Positions 17,197-25,643 of a stretch of DNA of 64,000 nucleotides are shown in pieces. Location: positions 2,880,001-2,944,000 of the forward strand of contig NZ_CP042823.1 in NCBI RefSeq assembly GCF_008000895.1, in the 5' to 3' direction. Each line of letters starts with the position of its first letter. The stretch's first letter is position 1. The stretch is from Methylobacterium sp. WL1. GTDB taxonomy: Bacteria; Pseudomonadota; Alphaproteobacteria; Rhizobiales; Beijerinckiaceae. The translations under genes and the position numbers were made by a program. Under the pieces are notes generated by a model, which did not search any database, was not told where the DNA came from, and was given only the letters and a program-made list of their open reading frames with translations.

Positions 17197-18606
17197 TCAG
17201 GCGAGGGGGACGCCGAGAACCTTCCGGCTTTCCTCCGCCAGCACCGCGTGACGCACTGCGACCGGGCCCTCGGTGGGCGTCTCCTGGGCGGCCTTGGCGA
17301 TGATCGCCTTGAACCGTTTCTTGTCCCAGGAGCGGGGGCCCAGGGATTTCGACACGGCTTCGAGCACGACCCGCACAGCCAGCGACCGCTGGCGTTCCCG
17401 CGCCAGCTCGGCGGCCAGGAGCGGATCCGCGAACTGCGCCGCGCCGATCGGCACGACCAGGACCGCGTTGTCGGCCAGCGTCGGATCGTCCTCACCGGGC
17501 CCCGCCGGATCGTCGGAGGCTTTCCGCAAGTGCAGGATCTTCGTCGCCTCGTTCAGCAGGATCTGGTGCTGGATCGGAGCCAGGGCGTTCGCGGGAACGT
17601 CCTGGCCGGCGAGTGCGATCAGCTCCCTGAACCGGCGGCGCTTCAGGCCGAACCGACTGGTGCTGGCCTGCACGGCCGCGAGCACTCGCTTCAGCGCTGC
17701 CGTGCGGTATTCGGCGCGCAGGAGCCGGTCGCGCAAAGTCGCCGCCGTCTCGCTGAGCGGCCCGTCCGGTAATTGTCGTGCCTGATCGGCCAGTTCCAGG
17801 ATCACGCGCTGCATAAGGGCTGTGCGTTGCCGCTGGGCCTCGTCGTCGGAGGGGCGCGATGCACCCTTGCGCAGCCAGACGAAGAACTCCGTCGCATGCC
17901 GCTCCTGGATGTCCTCGACCGCAAGATCGAGATAGCCGAGCAGCGACAATTCCAGGATCATCAGGCTGAAGCTCGACGGCACGAACACCCAGGCATGCGC
18001 GTCGGTGTAATCGGGACGCTGGGCGGCCGCATGCCATTGCGGTGCGTCGGTAAGCGGGCAGACCGGTTCGGCCGGCTGGCAGTCGCCGGCGGCCCAAGCG
18101 CCGGCACCGCCCGGCTTCAACGCCATGTTCAAGGCGTAGTCGATATGCGTGCGCAGCGTGTGCCGGTCCCGGCGCTCGAGGAACGCCGTGATCGCGTCTG
18201 CCGTGCCGGAGAGCGGGCGGTAGAAGTCGAAGCACTTGCGTTTGTCCGGCACGGCCAGGATCACGACGCCATCCGGCTTCAGCAACGTCTCCGCGGCCTT
18301 CAGGAACGTCACGATGTCGGTGGTGTGCTCGATGACGTGGCTGGCGATGAAGGCGTCGAAACGTCCATGCTGATCGCTCGGGACCGCATCGGCAAGAGAA
18401 CCGCCGGTCCAGACGATGTCGACCTCCTCGATCCGATCTATCGTCTGATCATGGTATTTCCGGAGGAGGTCCTCGCGTGACGCGTGGTCGACGACGATCG
18501 TGTTCCAACCGTCGCGCTTCGGAGCAAGTGGATTGAAACTGGGTCCGATCTCGATGATCCGCGCGTCCTTGCTCAGAGATCGCAACAGTTGCGGCGCTCG
18601 CTCCAT
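17197..18606 (-). CDS. SAM-dependent methyltransferase with duplicated C-terminal domain
   Basis: Residues 15-135 form a class I methyltransferase: motif I IIEIGPSFNPL, an acidic VDIVWTGG strand, FDAFIASHVIEHTTDIVTFL and a post-motif LKPDGVVILAVPDKR. The acceptor is unknown. Residues 301-360 and 407-466 are two related 60-residue blocks (both have a VLxAV helix, RF(R/K)xxIAxA, Q(D/E)xP and a final (I/V)LxxE...(K/R)(I/V)L), so the C terminus is an internal duplication. It is transcribed divergently from a glycosyltransferase (82-bp gap), suggesting sugar or surface-glycan modification. It nearly abuts the convergent binding-protein gene. Confidence 0.75.
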   Translation of the reverse strand: MERAPQLLRSLSKDARIIEIGPSFNPLAPKRDGWNTIVVDHASREDLLRKYHDQTIDRIEEVDIVWTGGSLADAVPSDQHGRFDAFIASHVIEHTTDIVTFLKAAETLLKPDGVVILAVPDKRKCFDFYRPLSGTADAITAFLERRDRHTLRTHIDYALNMALKPGGAGAWAAGDCQPAEPVCPLTDAPQWHAAAQRPDYTDAHAWVFVPSSFSLMILELSLLGYLDLAVEDIQERHATEFFVWLRKGASRPSDDEAQRQRTALMQRVILELADQARQLPDGPLSETAATLRDRLLRAEYRTAALKRVLAAVQASTSRFGLKRRRFRELIALAGQDVPANALAPIQHQILLNEATKILHLRKASDDPAGPGEDDPTLADNAVLVVPIGAAQFADPLLAAELARERQRSLAVRVVLEAVSKSLGPRSWDKKRFKAIIAKAAQETPTEGPVAVRHAVLAEESRKVLGVPLA

Positions 18607-18688
18607 GTTCAGCTTAGCTCCTCATTAGCGTGCCGCCGCGTACGATGGCGGCGGAGGATCGACATTTCGTTGCGGAGGAAAAGGTCCG

Positions 18689-19531
18689 GTGCAGAAAAGG
18701 CCGCTCGCCGTGGTCACCATGGCCTACAATGAAAGCACGATGTTACCGCTGTGGTTGAGGCATTACGACCGGCAGGTCGGGGCCGAGAACTGTTACGTTC
18801 TCGATCACGGATCCGATGACGGCTCGACGATGGGGATCCCAGCGAACCGGATCCGGTTGCCCAGGACGCCGCTGGACGAATGGGCGCGCGTGAATACAAT
18901 TCGCGATTTTTGTGCTTCGTTGTTCATCGGTTTCAAATGCGTGCTCTTCACCGATACCGACGAATTGGTCGTTGCCGACCCGGATGCCGCATCATCACTG
19001 TCGGACTATATCGCGTCGCGGGATGTGCCGCCGGTCCTCGATCTGTTCGGCGCCGACGTCCGCCATGTCGAGGGTGAGGCACCGATCGACCTCCAGCGGC
19101 CGATATCGCTGCAACGCGGATATATCCGCTCGATCTCGTCCCTCTGCAAGGCGACGCTGATCTCAAAGCGTACCGATTGGCATATCGGTTTTCACTGTGT
19201 CGTCCACGATCATCGACCGAAATTCGGCGATCTGTTCTTGTTTCATCTTGCGCATTGCGACAACGATATCTTGTTCGAGCGCCAGAAGAAGCGCAACGCC
19301 GCCGCACCGATCAGTATTCCGGATTCGCACCACGCCATTCCGCCGTCAGAGTTTCGGGATCATATCAAGACCGAGCTTGCCGGACTCACGAGACGACGCA
19401 TCCAGCTGCGCGCCGGGGAAAATCTCTTCGAAACGACGAAGAGACTATTCGCCGACGCTATCGAGCGCAAGAGTTGGGCGCAGGCGCCTGATCTTTGGCA
19501 ATTGCCGGAGCGATTTGTCGGAACGTTTTGA
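18689..19531 (+). CDS. Glycosyltransferase family 2-like protein
   Basis: The 280-aa protein opens with AVVTMAYNESTMLPLWLRHY, the nucleotide-sugar-binding start of small GT-A enzymes, and has a DxD-type motif in FTDTDELV (near residue 91). Later HCVVHDHRP and FHLAHCDN resemble the C-terminal catalytic part of the GT2 group that includes Rhizobium-like surface enzymes. It starts at a GTG with GGAGGA about 8 nt upstream. The gene is less G+C-rich than its neighbours, especially in its 3' half, hinting at transfer. Together with the divergent methyltransferase it may modify a surface glycan; the sugar and acceptor are unknown. Confidence 0.72.
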   Translation: MQKRPLAVVTMAYNESTMLPLWLRHYDRQVGAENCYVLDHGSDDGSTMGIPANRIRLPRTPLDEWARVNTIRDFCASLFIGFKCVLFTDTDELVVADPDAASSLSDYIASRDVPPVLDLFGADVRHVEGEAPIDLQRPISLQRGYIRSISSLCKATLISKRTDWHIGFHCVVHDHRPKFGDLFLFHLAHCDNDILFERQKKRNAAAPISIPDSHHAIPPSEFRDHIKTELAGLTRRRIQLRAGENLFETTKRLFADAIERKSWAQAPDLWQLPERFVGTF

Positions 19532-19560
19532 CGGCTTTGAGGGCGCGGCCCGCTCGGACG

Positions 19561-19594
19561 CCCGTCGCAGCGGTTCGATTGACCGCTGCGCGGG
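19561..19594 (+). terminator. Hairpin after the glycosyltransferase gene
   Basis: CGCAGCGGT (19566-19574) pairs perfectly with ACCGCTGCG (19582-19590), and flanking CCCG/CGGG extends the stem past a one-base bulge. It lies 30 bp after the stop. No T run follows. Confidence 0.5.
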
Positions 19595-19723
19595 TGGTGC
19601 GTAGCAGCTTACCGTTGCCGACAAGCCGTTATCTGCACGGGCCGCAGATCGCGCGGGGCCGGGCAGCACGATCGATCATAGCCGCATGGGAGAGGCCGCA
19701 TCTTCGACCTGTGCGTTCAGGAC

Positions 19724-20557
19724 ATGCAGCACGCTTCGGACCCTTGGCCCGAGCGCGTGGCGGATCTCGCGCACGCGGCGCTCATCGACGAGCTTGAGAC
19801 GTGGCCCAAGCCCGGTCTCGTCAGCCCGGTCGATTCCGGCAGCCACCATGACATGGATGCCGGCACCCTGCGGCGGAGCGCGGCGGCGATCCGCCCGTTC
19901 TTCGTGGCGCTCGTGTCGGCCGGCCGCGAAGGCGCTGGAATGGACGAGCTGCGGGCGATCGGGTTGCGGGCCGAGGCGGCGATGCTGGAGGCGACCGGCG
20001 GCGTCAACGCCCATCGCGGCGCGATCTTCGCCCTGGGGCTGATCTGTGCCGGCGCCGGTGTCACCGGGGACATCCCGGCCTCGGCCGAGGCCCGGGCCGA
20101 GGCCGTGGGCCGGCTGTGGGGCGGGGCCATCGCGGGGGCGCAGACTTCCGCCGACAGCCATGGCGGTCGGGCCGCCCGCCGCTACGGTGTCGGGGGCGCC
20201 AGCGCGGAAGCCGCCGCCGGTTTCCCGACCATCCGGGCCGTGGGCCTTCCGGCCCTGCGCCTCGGCCGTGCCCAGGCGCCGGACGATCCCCAGGCTGCAC
20301 GGGTCCAGTGTTTCTTCGCGCTCCTCGCGATCCTGGACGACACCAACCTGCTTCACCGCGGCGGCGCCGAAGGATTGGCCCGGGCGCAGGCCGCCGCGAC
20401 GGATTTCCTCGAAGCGGGGGGAATCGCCGACCCGGGTTGGCGTGACCGCGCCGTGAGGATCCATCGCAGCTTCGTGTCGGCGCGGCTCAGTCCCGGCGGG
20501 TGCGCCGACCTCCTGGCCACGACGCTTTTCCTCGAGGCGTTGTCCCAGCCGTCGTGA
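19724..20557 (+). CDS. Triphosphoribosyl-dephospho-CoA synthase-like protein (CitG/MdcB family)
   Basis: The 277-aa protein contains family motifs: ETWPKPGLVSPVDSGSHHDM near residue 25, EATGGVNAHRGAIFALGL near residue 87, and a late LLAILDDTNLLHRGG. CitG/MdcB enzymes join dephospho-CoA and ATP into the prosthetic-group precursor of citrate lyase or malonate decarboxylase. No citrate lyase or malonate decarboxylase gene is visible here, so the role may differ; related stand-alone proteins occur in methylotrophs. It is followed closely by the DUF3750 gene in the same direction. Confidence 0.78.
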   Translation: MQHASDPWPERVADLAHAALIDELETWPKPGLVSPVDSGSHHDMDAGTLRRSAAAIRPFFVALVSAGREGAGMDELRAIGLRAEAAMLEATGGVNAHRGAIFALGLICAGAGVTGDIPASAEARAEAVGRLWGGAIAGAQTSADSHGGRAARRYGVGGASAEAAAGFPTIRAVGLPALRLGRAQAPDDPQAARVQCFFALLAILDDTNLLHRGGAEGLARAQAAATDFLEAGGIADPGWRDRAVRIHRSFVSARLSPGGCADLLATTLFLEALSQPS

Positions 20558-20622
20558 CCGTACGCGGGCCCGGCCAGCGCGCTCCGTTCGGCCGCATGGG
20601 AACGGGCCCGATCCGTGCCTAC

Positions 20623-21393
20623 ATGAGAAGCATCGTCCATCACGCCCCGGCCAAACCCGTGTCCCTGCTCAGGTTCGCGTTCCTCGCGCTCGTCCTCGTC
20701 TTCCTGGTGCCGGTCGCGGTCTCGGCCACGCTGTATTGGCTGCGCGCGAGCGGCGACTGGCGCTCCGCGGACCGGTCCAGCGCCGGCCTGCTTCCGCCGG
20801 CCGAATCGAATCCCTCGGCCGTCGTCCGGATCTTCTCCGCCCGCACCGTGAGCTGGCGCGGGATCGTGGCGACCCACAGCTGGATCGTGATCAAGGGGAC
20901 CGGCGAACGCAGATACCGGCGCTTCGATTACACGGCCTGGGGCCAGCCGATCTGGATCGACCGCTTCGTCCCGGACGGGCGCTGGTTCGGCAACCCGCCC
21001 GAGATCGTGTTCGCGGCGGACGGGTCCGACGCGGAAGCGATGCTGCCGCGCATCCGCAAGGCCGTGGCCGAGTACCGCTACGCGCGCCCCGGAGATTACG
21101 TGGTGTGGCCGGGTCCGAACTCGAACACCTTCGTGGCGGCCGTGATGGCGGCGGTGCCCGAGATGCGGGCCAGCCTCCCCGCCACGGCGATCGGCAAGGA
21201 CTTTCCCTATGACGGCCGCTGGATCGGGTGGACGCCGTCCGGGACCGGTATCCGGATCAACCTCGGCGGCTATCTCGGGTTGACGCTCGCCTGGGTCGAA
21301 GGGCTGGAGTTGAACCTGCTCGGCGGCGTCGCCGGGATCGATCTGCGCCGTCCGGGCATCAAGCTGCCCGCGATCGGTCGCCTCGGCATCTGA
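20623..21393 (+). CDS. DUF3750 family membrane-anchored protein
   Basis: The 256-aa protein has one strong N-terminal transmembrane segment (LLRFAFLALVLVFLVPVAVS) followed by a periplasmic domain with blocks VRIFSARTVSWRGIVATHSW, YRYARPGDYVVWPGPNSNTF and FPYDGRWIGWTPSGTGIRIN. This matches the DUF3750 family of unknown function. A start at 20596 is also possible, and the frame is open back to 20500; neither ATG has a clear ribosome site, so the start is uncertain. It probably shares a transcript with the preceding CitG-like gene. Confidence 0.75.
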   Translation: MRSIVHHAPAKPVSLLRFAFLALVLVFLVPVAVSATLYWLRASGDWRSADRSSAGLLPPAESNPSAVVRIFSARTVSWRGIVATHSWIVIKGTGERRYRRFDYTAWGQPIWIDRFVPDGRWFGNPPEIVFAADGSDAEAMLPRIRKAVAEYRYARPGDYVVWPGPNSNTFVAAVMAAVPEMRASLPATAIGKDFPYDGRWIGWTPSGTGIRINLGGYLGLTLAWVEGLELNLLGGVAGIDLRRPGIKLPAIGRLGI

Positions 21394-21604
21394 CGGCCGA
21401 TTGAACCGGCCCGTCGATCGGATCCTGTCCGGCAGGGAAGCGCGAACGGATTTCAGACGGCCGCTACATCACAACGTCGTTTCATCGCATAGCATAGGCT
21501 CGGCCGAGCTTAGTGCAATCGAACCAAATCGGTATAAAGACACCCATCGATTCGGCGCGGTGAGCCGTTTTTAGGCACCGACGTCGATTTTGCATCTTGC
21601 TTGA

Positions 21605-21627
21605 TCATGTCGACACGGGCGACATGA
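21605..21627. promoter_or_regulatory. 8-bp inverted repeat upstream of a small regulator-like gene
   Basis: TCATGTCG (21605-21612) and CGACATGA (21620-21627) with a 7-bp spacer lie about 75 bp before the next start, in an A+T-rich 300-bp gap (21,394-21,700). Two-fold symmetry and position suggest a dimeric repressor site; this is inference. Confidence 0.4.
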
Positions 21628-21700
21628 CTCACAGGGAGAATATTGAAGTTGAAATTTTGTATGCCAGTTCGTTGCGCGGACGGTATCCGGAGACGTGTTC

Positions 21701-21949
21701 ATGACGAGGGATTCCGACACCACCCGGTTTGAGCCCAGCGAGCGGCTGGCCCGCATCTCGGACGCGTTGGACCTCCCGTTATCGGTCTTCTACGGTGGCG
21801 GGCAGGATGCCGCCGTCGCCCAGGTCGCCGACGAGGGGACCGGATACCTGCTCGCGCTCATCGCCGCGTACCTGCGGGACGCGAAGCCCGAGGCCCGCCG
21901 CAGCTTCCTGCAATCGGTGGAGGCGCTCATCAAGGCCGAATCGCTGTGA
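21701..21949 (+). CDS. Small protein resembling the C-terminal part of XRE regulators
   Basis: The 82-aa product contains SERLARISDALDLPLSVFYGG, which resembles the end of the helix-turn-helix and linker of XRE-family regulators (LARIADALGVPxSxFF), followed by a helical tail. The DNA-binding helices themselves are absent, so it is a short relative or an adaptor, not a standard repressor. The ATG at 21701 has GGAG 8 nt upstream; a GTG two codons earlier is less likely. Function unknown. Confidence 0.55.
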   Translation: MTRDSDTTRFEPSERLARISDALDLPLSVFYGGGQDAAVAQVADEGTGYLLALIAAYLRDAKPEARRSFLQSVEALIKAESL

Positions 21950-22010
21950 CGGAACCGGGGCCCCGCCGCCTGATGCGCAATGGCGGGAACCAGCGCCGGC
22001 CCGAGACGCC

Positions 22011-23086
22011 TCAGTTGCCGTTCCGGGCGATCTGGGTGCGGGCCGGGCTCGCGGCCAGGCTCGGCAGCGGATCCTGCGTGCCAGCCACCACCACGAGGCG
22101 TTGGATTTCGCCCCGCAGGTAAGCCTGCAGGAATCGTTCGTAGTCGCGGAACGAGACGCACCCGTTCGAATCACCGCGCGGTCCGAGCATGAACGTATGG
22201 GCCAACAGCCCGACGCGGCCGTAGACGGCCTCGTTGCCGCCGACCGGGGTGAGCCGGATCGCCCGCACGCCATGGAACAGCTGCTCCCGCTCCCGGAGGT
22301 CGTAGGTGCCGGGCGGTGTCGGGCCGCGCATCCGCACGTTGACCATCCGCGGCTCGTCGAGGCCTTCCCCGAGGCCGGAATGCGCTTCGAGCTTCTCGCC
22401 GTTCGGCAAAATAACGATGCGGGCCGCGATGTTGTAGATCGCGGTCCCGGCCGTGGGGCGCGTGTCGGTGGGGGCGAGCGGCGGCGAGATGCGCCGCTGC
22501 GGCACGAGATCGGCCGGCCGGCTCTCGAGGGCCGCGTAGGCCAGGGCAGGTGCGCGCTCGACGCCGAACAGTTTCTCCAGGAACGAGCGGTCGTCCTCGC
22601 GGGGCTGTGCCGGAAGCGGCGGCAGCTCGCGTCGGGCCACGCGCCGCTCGGCCCTGCGGCCGAGATCGGGTCCGCGCGCGGACCGGAATTCAGGCGGCCT
22701 CGGAACCGGGAGCGGAACGGTCATCGCCGTGCGCGGGGGCTCCGTGATTTGGGTCTCCGGCACGGGGGCCGGAATCGACAGGGCTGGGGAGGTTCGATCC
22801 CCGACCACGCCCAGCGCGACAGGGGACCACCGGTCGCGTCGCGCCAGGCCTCGTCGACCGGCGCTTCCGCCGCGAGCGGCACGGTATCCGGGGCCGACTC
22901 GACCCCCATGCTCTGGCGGTCGGGAACGGCCGGCCTGTCGTCGGCCCGTTGAAGGGGCGGCTGAAGAAGCCCGCTCCCCAGGGCCGACAGCGCGACCGCC
23001 GCGGTCAGGACCGCCAGCGGGCCCGCACAGGAGCGGCGTGCCATCCGGGTGGTGGGGCCGCCGAGCGGCACGGAGTCGATAGCCAT
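22011..23086 (-). pseudogene. DUF2778 (L,D-transpeptidase-like) gene with a frameshift
   Basis: The 5' part, from ATG 23086, encodes a signal anchor (MARRSCAGPLAVLTAAVALSA, residues about 15-40) and a linker. The 3' part in another frame encodes the DUF2778/YkuD-like domain ending HTFMLGPRGDSNGCVSFRDY, with the H and SxGC pattern of cysteine transpeptidase-like enzymes acting on peptidoglycan. The frames overlap between about 22721 and 22860. One missing base, possibly in the CCCC run at 22799-22802, would join them into about 358 codons. It is a real pseudogene or a sequencing error. Confidence 0.7.
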
Positions 23087-23263
23087 GCGGGCGCCAATGC
23101 TCTCGTCGCGGAGCGGGCGCCTGCCGGATCATCGCCACCGCGGTCCCTGAGAACCGTCGATGGGTATCGATGGGCCGGCCGGCCCCGCCGGGACGAAACA
23201 GCGGGACCGGGCCGGCTTTTCTGCGGCAGCTGCGTGGTCGATTCAGGATCGATCGGGACTATT

Positions 23264-23299
23264 TTCGGGCCAATAGCGGTACAACCCGATTGGCCCGAA
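23264..23299. repeat. 11-bp perfect inverted repeat
   Basis: TTCGGGCCAAT (23264-23274) and ATTGGCCCGAA (23289-23299) with a 14-bp loop lie just after the stop of the lytic transglycosylase gene (minus strand). It may work as that gene's terminator, though no T run follows. Confidence 0.5.
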
Positions 23300-23322
23300 C
23301 AGTATTCGCCAACAGCCAAGCT

Positions 23323-24117
23323 TCAATCGTTGTCGATCTGCTTGCCGAGCTGCGCGATCGCCCGCTCGTAGACGGTTGCCGCGTTCCAGCCCTGGAGCGC
23401 CACGAAGTTCGGCTCGCCGGGCTGGTAGCCGGCACCCGGGCGCCAGCCATGCGCCTTCAGGAAGTTCGCGGTCGACGACAGGGCGGCGTTGACGTTGTTC
23501 AGGTCGCCGGTGCCGTAGGTCAGCACGTTCTTGGGCAGGAACTGCGTGTGGCCGACCTCGCCGTGGGCGGCGCCGCGGGTGCTCGACGACAGCAGGCCCC
23601 GGTCGACCAGGGTCAGGGCCGCGTAGAGCTGATCCGTGAAGTATTCGGAGCGGCGGCAATCATAGGCCAGCGTCGCGACCGCCGAGAGCGTGTTGACGTT
23701 GCCGCGGACCGCGCCGAAGCCGGTCTCCATGCCCCAGATCGCCAGGAGCGGACCCGGGGGGACGCCGTAGCGCTGCTCGATCGAATCGAACAGGGCGGCA
23801 TGGGTCCGCTTGAGCTGACGCCCCTTCGAGACGATGGTCGGGCCGCCGCGCTTGGCCAGGAACTGCTCCAGCGACAGCTTGAAGCTGCGCTGGCCCCTGT
23901 CGGCCGAGATCGTCGCCGTGGAGTAGCTGGTGGTCTCCAGCGCCGCCAGGCTCGCCGCGCTGGCCTTGCCGCGCGCCTCCTGGGCGAATTCCCGCTTCCA
24001 GGTCTCGAACCCGGCCGCCGAGTTGCCGCACTGCGCGGCCTCCGCCTGTCCGGCCACGCCGGAGAGCCCGGCGAGCGCCGCCACAGCAAGGGTCATACGC
24101 CGCATTTGTTCGATCAC
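23323..24117 (-). CDS. Lytic murein transglycosylase (MltB-like)
   Basis: The 264-aa protein has an N-terminal signal peptide (MRRMTLAVAALAGLSGVAGQ, cleaved near QAEA) and a lytic transglycosylase domain with AIWGMETGFGAVRGNVNTLS, where the Glu is the catalytic acid, then GHTQFLPKNVLTYG and AHGWRPGAGYQPGEPNF. It cleaves peptidoglycan glycan strands in the periplasm. The start is set at GTG 24117 because AGGAG lies 8 nt upstream; an internal ATG at 24105 is the alternative. The open frame upstream to 24558 is low-complexity and has no ribosome site. Confidence 0.87.
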   Translation of the reverse strand: MIEQMRRMTLAVAALAGLSGVAGQAEAAQCGNSAAGFETWKREFAQEARGKASAASLAALETTSYSTATISADRGQRSFKLSLEQFLAKRGGPTIVSKGRQLKRTHAALFDSIEQRYGVPPGPLLAIWGMETGFGAVRGNVNTLSAVATLAYDCRRSEYFTDQLYAALTLVDRGLLSSSTRGAAHGEVGHTQFLPKNVLTYGTGDLNNVNAALSSTANFLKAHGWRPGAGYQPGEPNFVALQGWNAATVYERAIAQLGKQIDND

Positions 24118-24908
24118 GCCCAACACTCCTTCGGCGCGAGATCGCGCCACGTTTCTCAACCGATACCGGGGAACATCTCGTCGATAACAGGGCGAGATGA
24201 TGTCGGCCACGCCGTCCGCCGGCCGTGTGGTATTCGGACCATAGCCGATGCACGCGCGCGCGCTGAGGCGTCCGGATGGACATTTGCCATCATCGTGAAC
24301 GGCGCCGCGCCGCGTTCGACGCCGGACCCCTTCGGCGGGCGCCGCGTCGGCGATGCCGGTTCCAACGCCACGCATCCATCTGCCGGAGCGCTTTCCGCCG
24401 ACGGGATACCGGTTCGGCATCAGTAAGCGGGTCGAATCCAGGACTGCGAGCCGGTCCGCTTGCAACGCGGTCGGGAACGGCTCTAAGGCCGCGGCGCAAG
24501 ACGATTCCCGATGCCGAAAGGTTTTGTTCGCGGCGAATGCTTTGCCAGCGAAGTGCATATCGGTAAAAGAACCTTTTGTGATGTCACAACATCGTCAAAC
24601 GACAATCATAGCTTTGCCGGCGGAAAGATCGCTGCGGGGATACGGTGTGGGGCCGATGACGTTCCGCTTGATGATGCGCCACCGGCGCCGCCGTCCCATC
24701 TGATCGCCGGGCGCTCGCGATGTCCGTGATGTCATCGGCGGATCGTCCGCCCCCCGCCCGAGACAGCGCCGCCAGCGGCCGGCTCGAACCCCGCACGGTT
24801 CCGATCCGGGCCTGAGCCCGCCCTTTCCCGAACCCCGGATCCATCGGCGCGCGGCGCGGCCGGCGGCCGGGCGCCTCAACCTGACAGACAGCGAGAGACA
24901 GGACCCTC
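24118..24908. other. 791-bp intergenic region with a palindromic site
   Basis: This gap separates the divergent transglycosylase and PmtA-like genes. The part 24,490-24,660 is relatively A+T-rich and contains the palindrome TTGTGATGTCACAA (24576-24589; 6-bp arms, 2-bp centre), reminiscent of GntR-type operators. Frames within it are Arg-rich and look like chance. I see no RNA gene. Confidence 0.4.
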
Positions 24909-25595
24909 ATGGCCCTCGGAACGCACGGCACCGGTTCACCGCGGGCGGCGACGCTCGGTCCAGACCTCGATCGCGACGGCGTCGCCAAGGCCTATGGCCG
25001 CTGGGCACCGGTCTACGATCTGGTGTTCGGCCCGGTCTTCGCCCAGGGCCGGACCCTGGCGGCGGCGGCCGCCGAACGGATCGGCGGACGTGTCCTCGAA
25101 GTCGGTGTCGGCACCGGCCTGTCGCTGCCGGCCTATCGGCGGGCCGCCAGCATCGTCGGGATCGATATCTCGGCGCCGATGCTGGAGAAGGCGCGCAGCC
25201 GCGTCGCCCGCTTGGCGCTGCGCAACGTCGAGCGCCTCGCCGTGATGGACGCCGAGCATCTCGATTTCGCGGACGCGTCCTTCGACGTGGTCGTCGCCCA
25301 GTACGTCGTGACCGCGGTGCCGAACCCCGAGGCGGCCCTCGACGAGTTCGCCCGGGTGCTGCGTCCCGGCGGCGAGATCGTCATCACCACCCGGATCGGG
25401 GCCGAGGGCGGCCTGCGGCGCCTGATCGAGCACACGTTGATGCCGATCACGAGCCGCCTGGGATGGCGGACCGAGTTCTCCTGGGAGCGCTACGCCGCCT
25501 GGGCCGCGACGGCACCCGTGGAGGTCGTGGAGCGACGGGCCCTGCCGCCGCTCGGCCATTTCTCCCTCATCCGCCTGCGCAAGCGCGACGCCTGA
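24909..25595 (+). CDS. pmtA: Phosphatidylethanolamine N-methyltransferase (PmtA-like)
   Basis: The 228-aa protein is a class I methyltransferase with AYGRWAPVYDLVFGPVFAQG at its start, SAM motif I VLEVGVGTGLSLPAY, GIDISAPMLEKAR, and FDVVVAQYVVTAVPNPEAAL. The AYxRWAPxYDxVFG opening is typical of the Rhodobacter/Rhizobium PmtA group, which methylates phosphatidylethanolamine to phosphatidylcholine on the inner membrane. The start has AGGA 5 nt upstream. It is followed by an Mpo1-like gene 48 bp later in the same direction, and a phosphatidylserine decarboxylase gene lies about 2.5 kb away, so this is a phospholipid neighbourhood. Confidence 0.75.
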   Translation: MALGTHGTGSPRAATLGPDLDRDGVAKAYGRWAPVYDLVFGPVFAQGRTLAAAAAERIGGRVLEVGVGTGLSLPAYRRAASIVGIDISAPMLEKARSRVARLALRNVERLAVMDAEHLDFADASFDVVVAQYVVTAVPNPEAALDEFARVLRPGGEIVITTRIGAEGGLRRLIEHTLMPITSRLGWRTEFSWERYAAWAATAPVEVVERRALPPLGHFSLIRLRKRDA

Positions 25596-25643
25596 CCGCG
25601 CGCCTTCTGACCCGTCCCCCACCCTCGATCGGAGAAGCACGGC

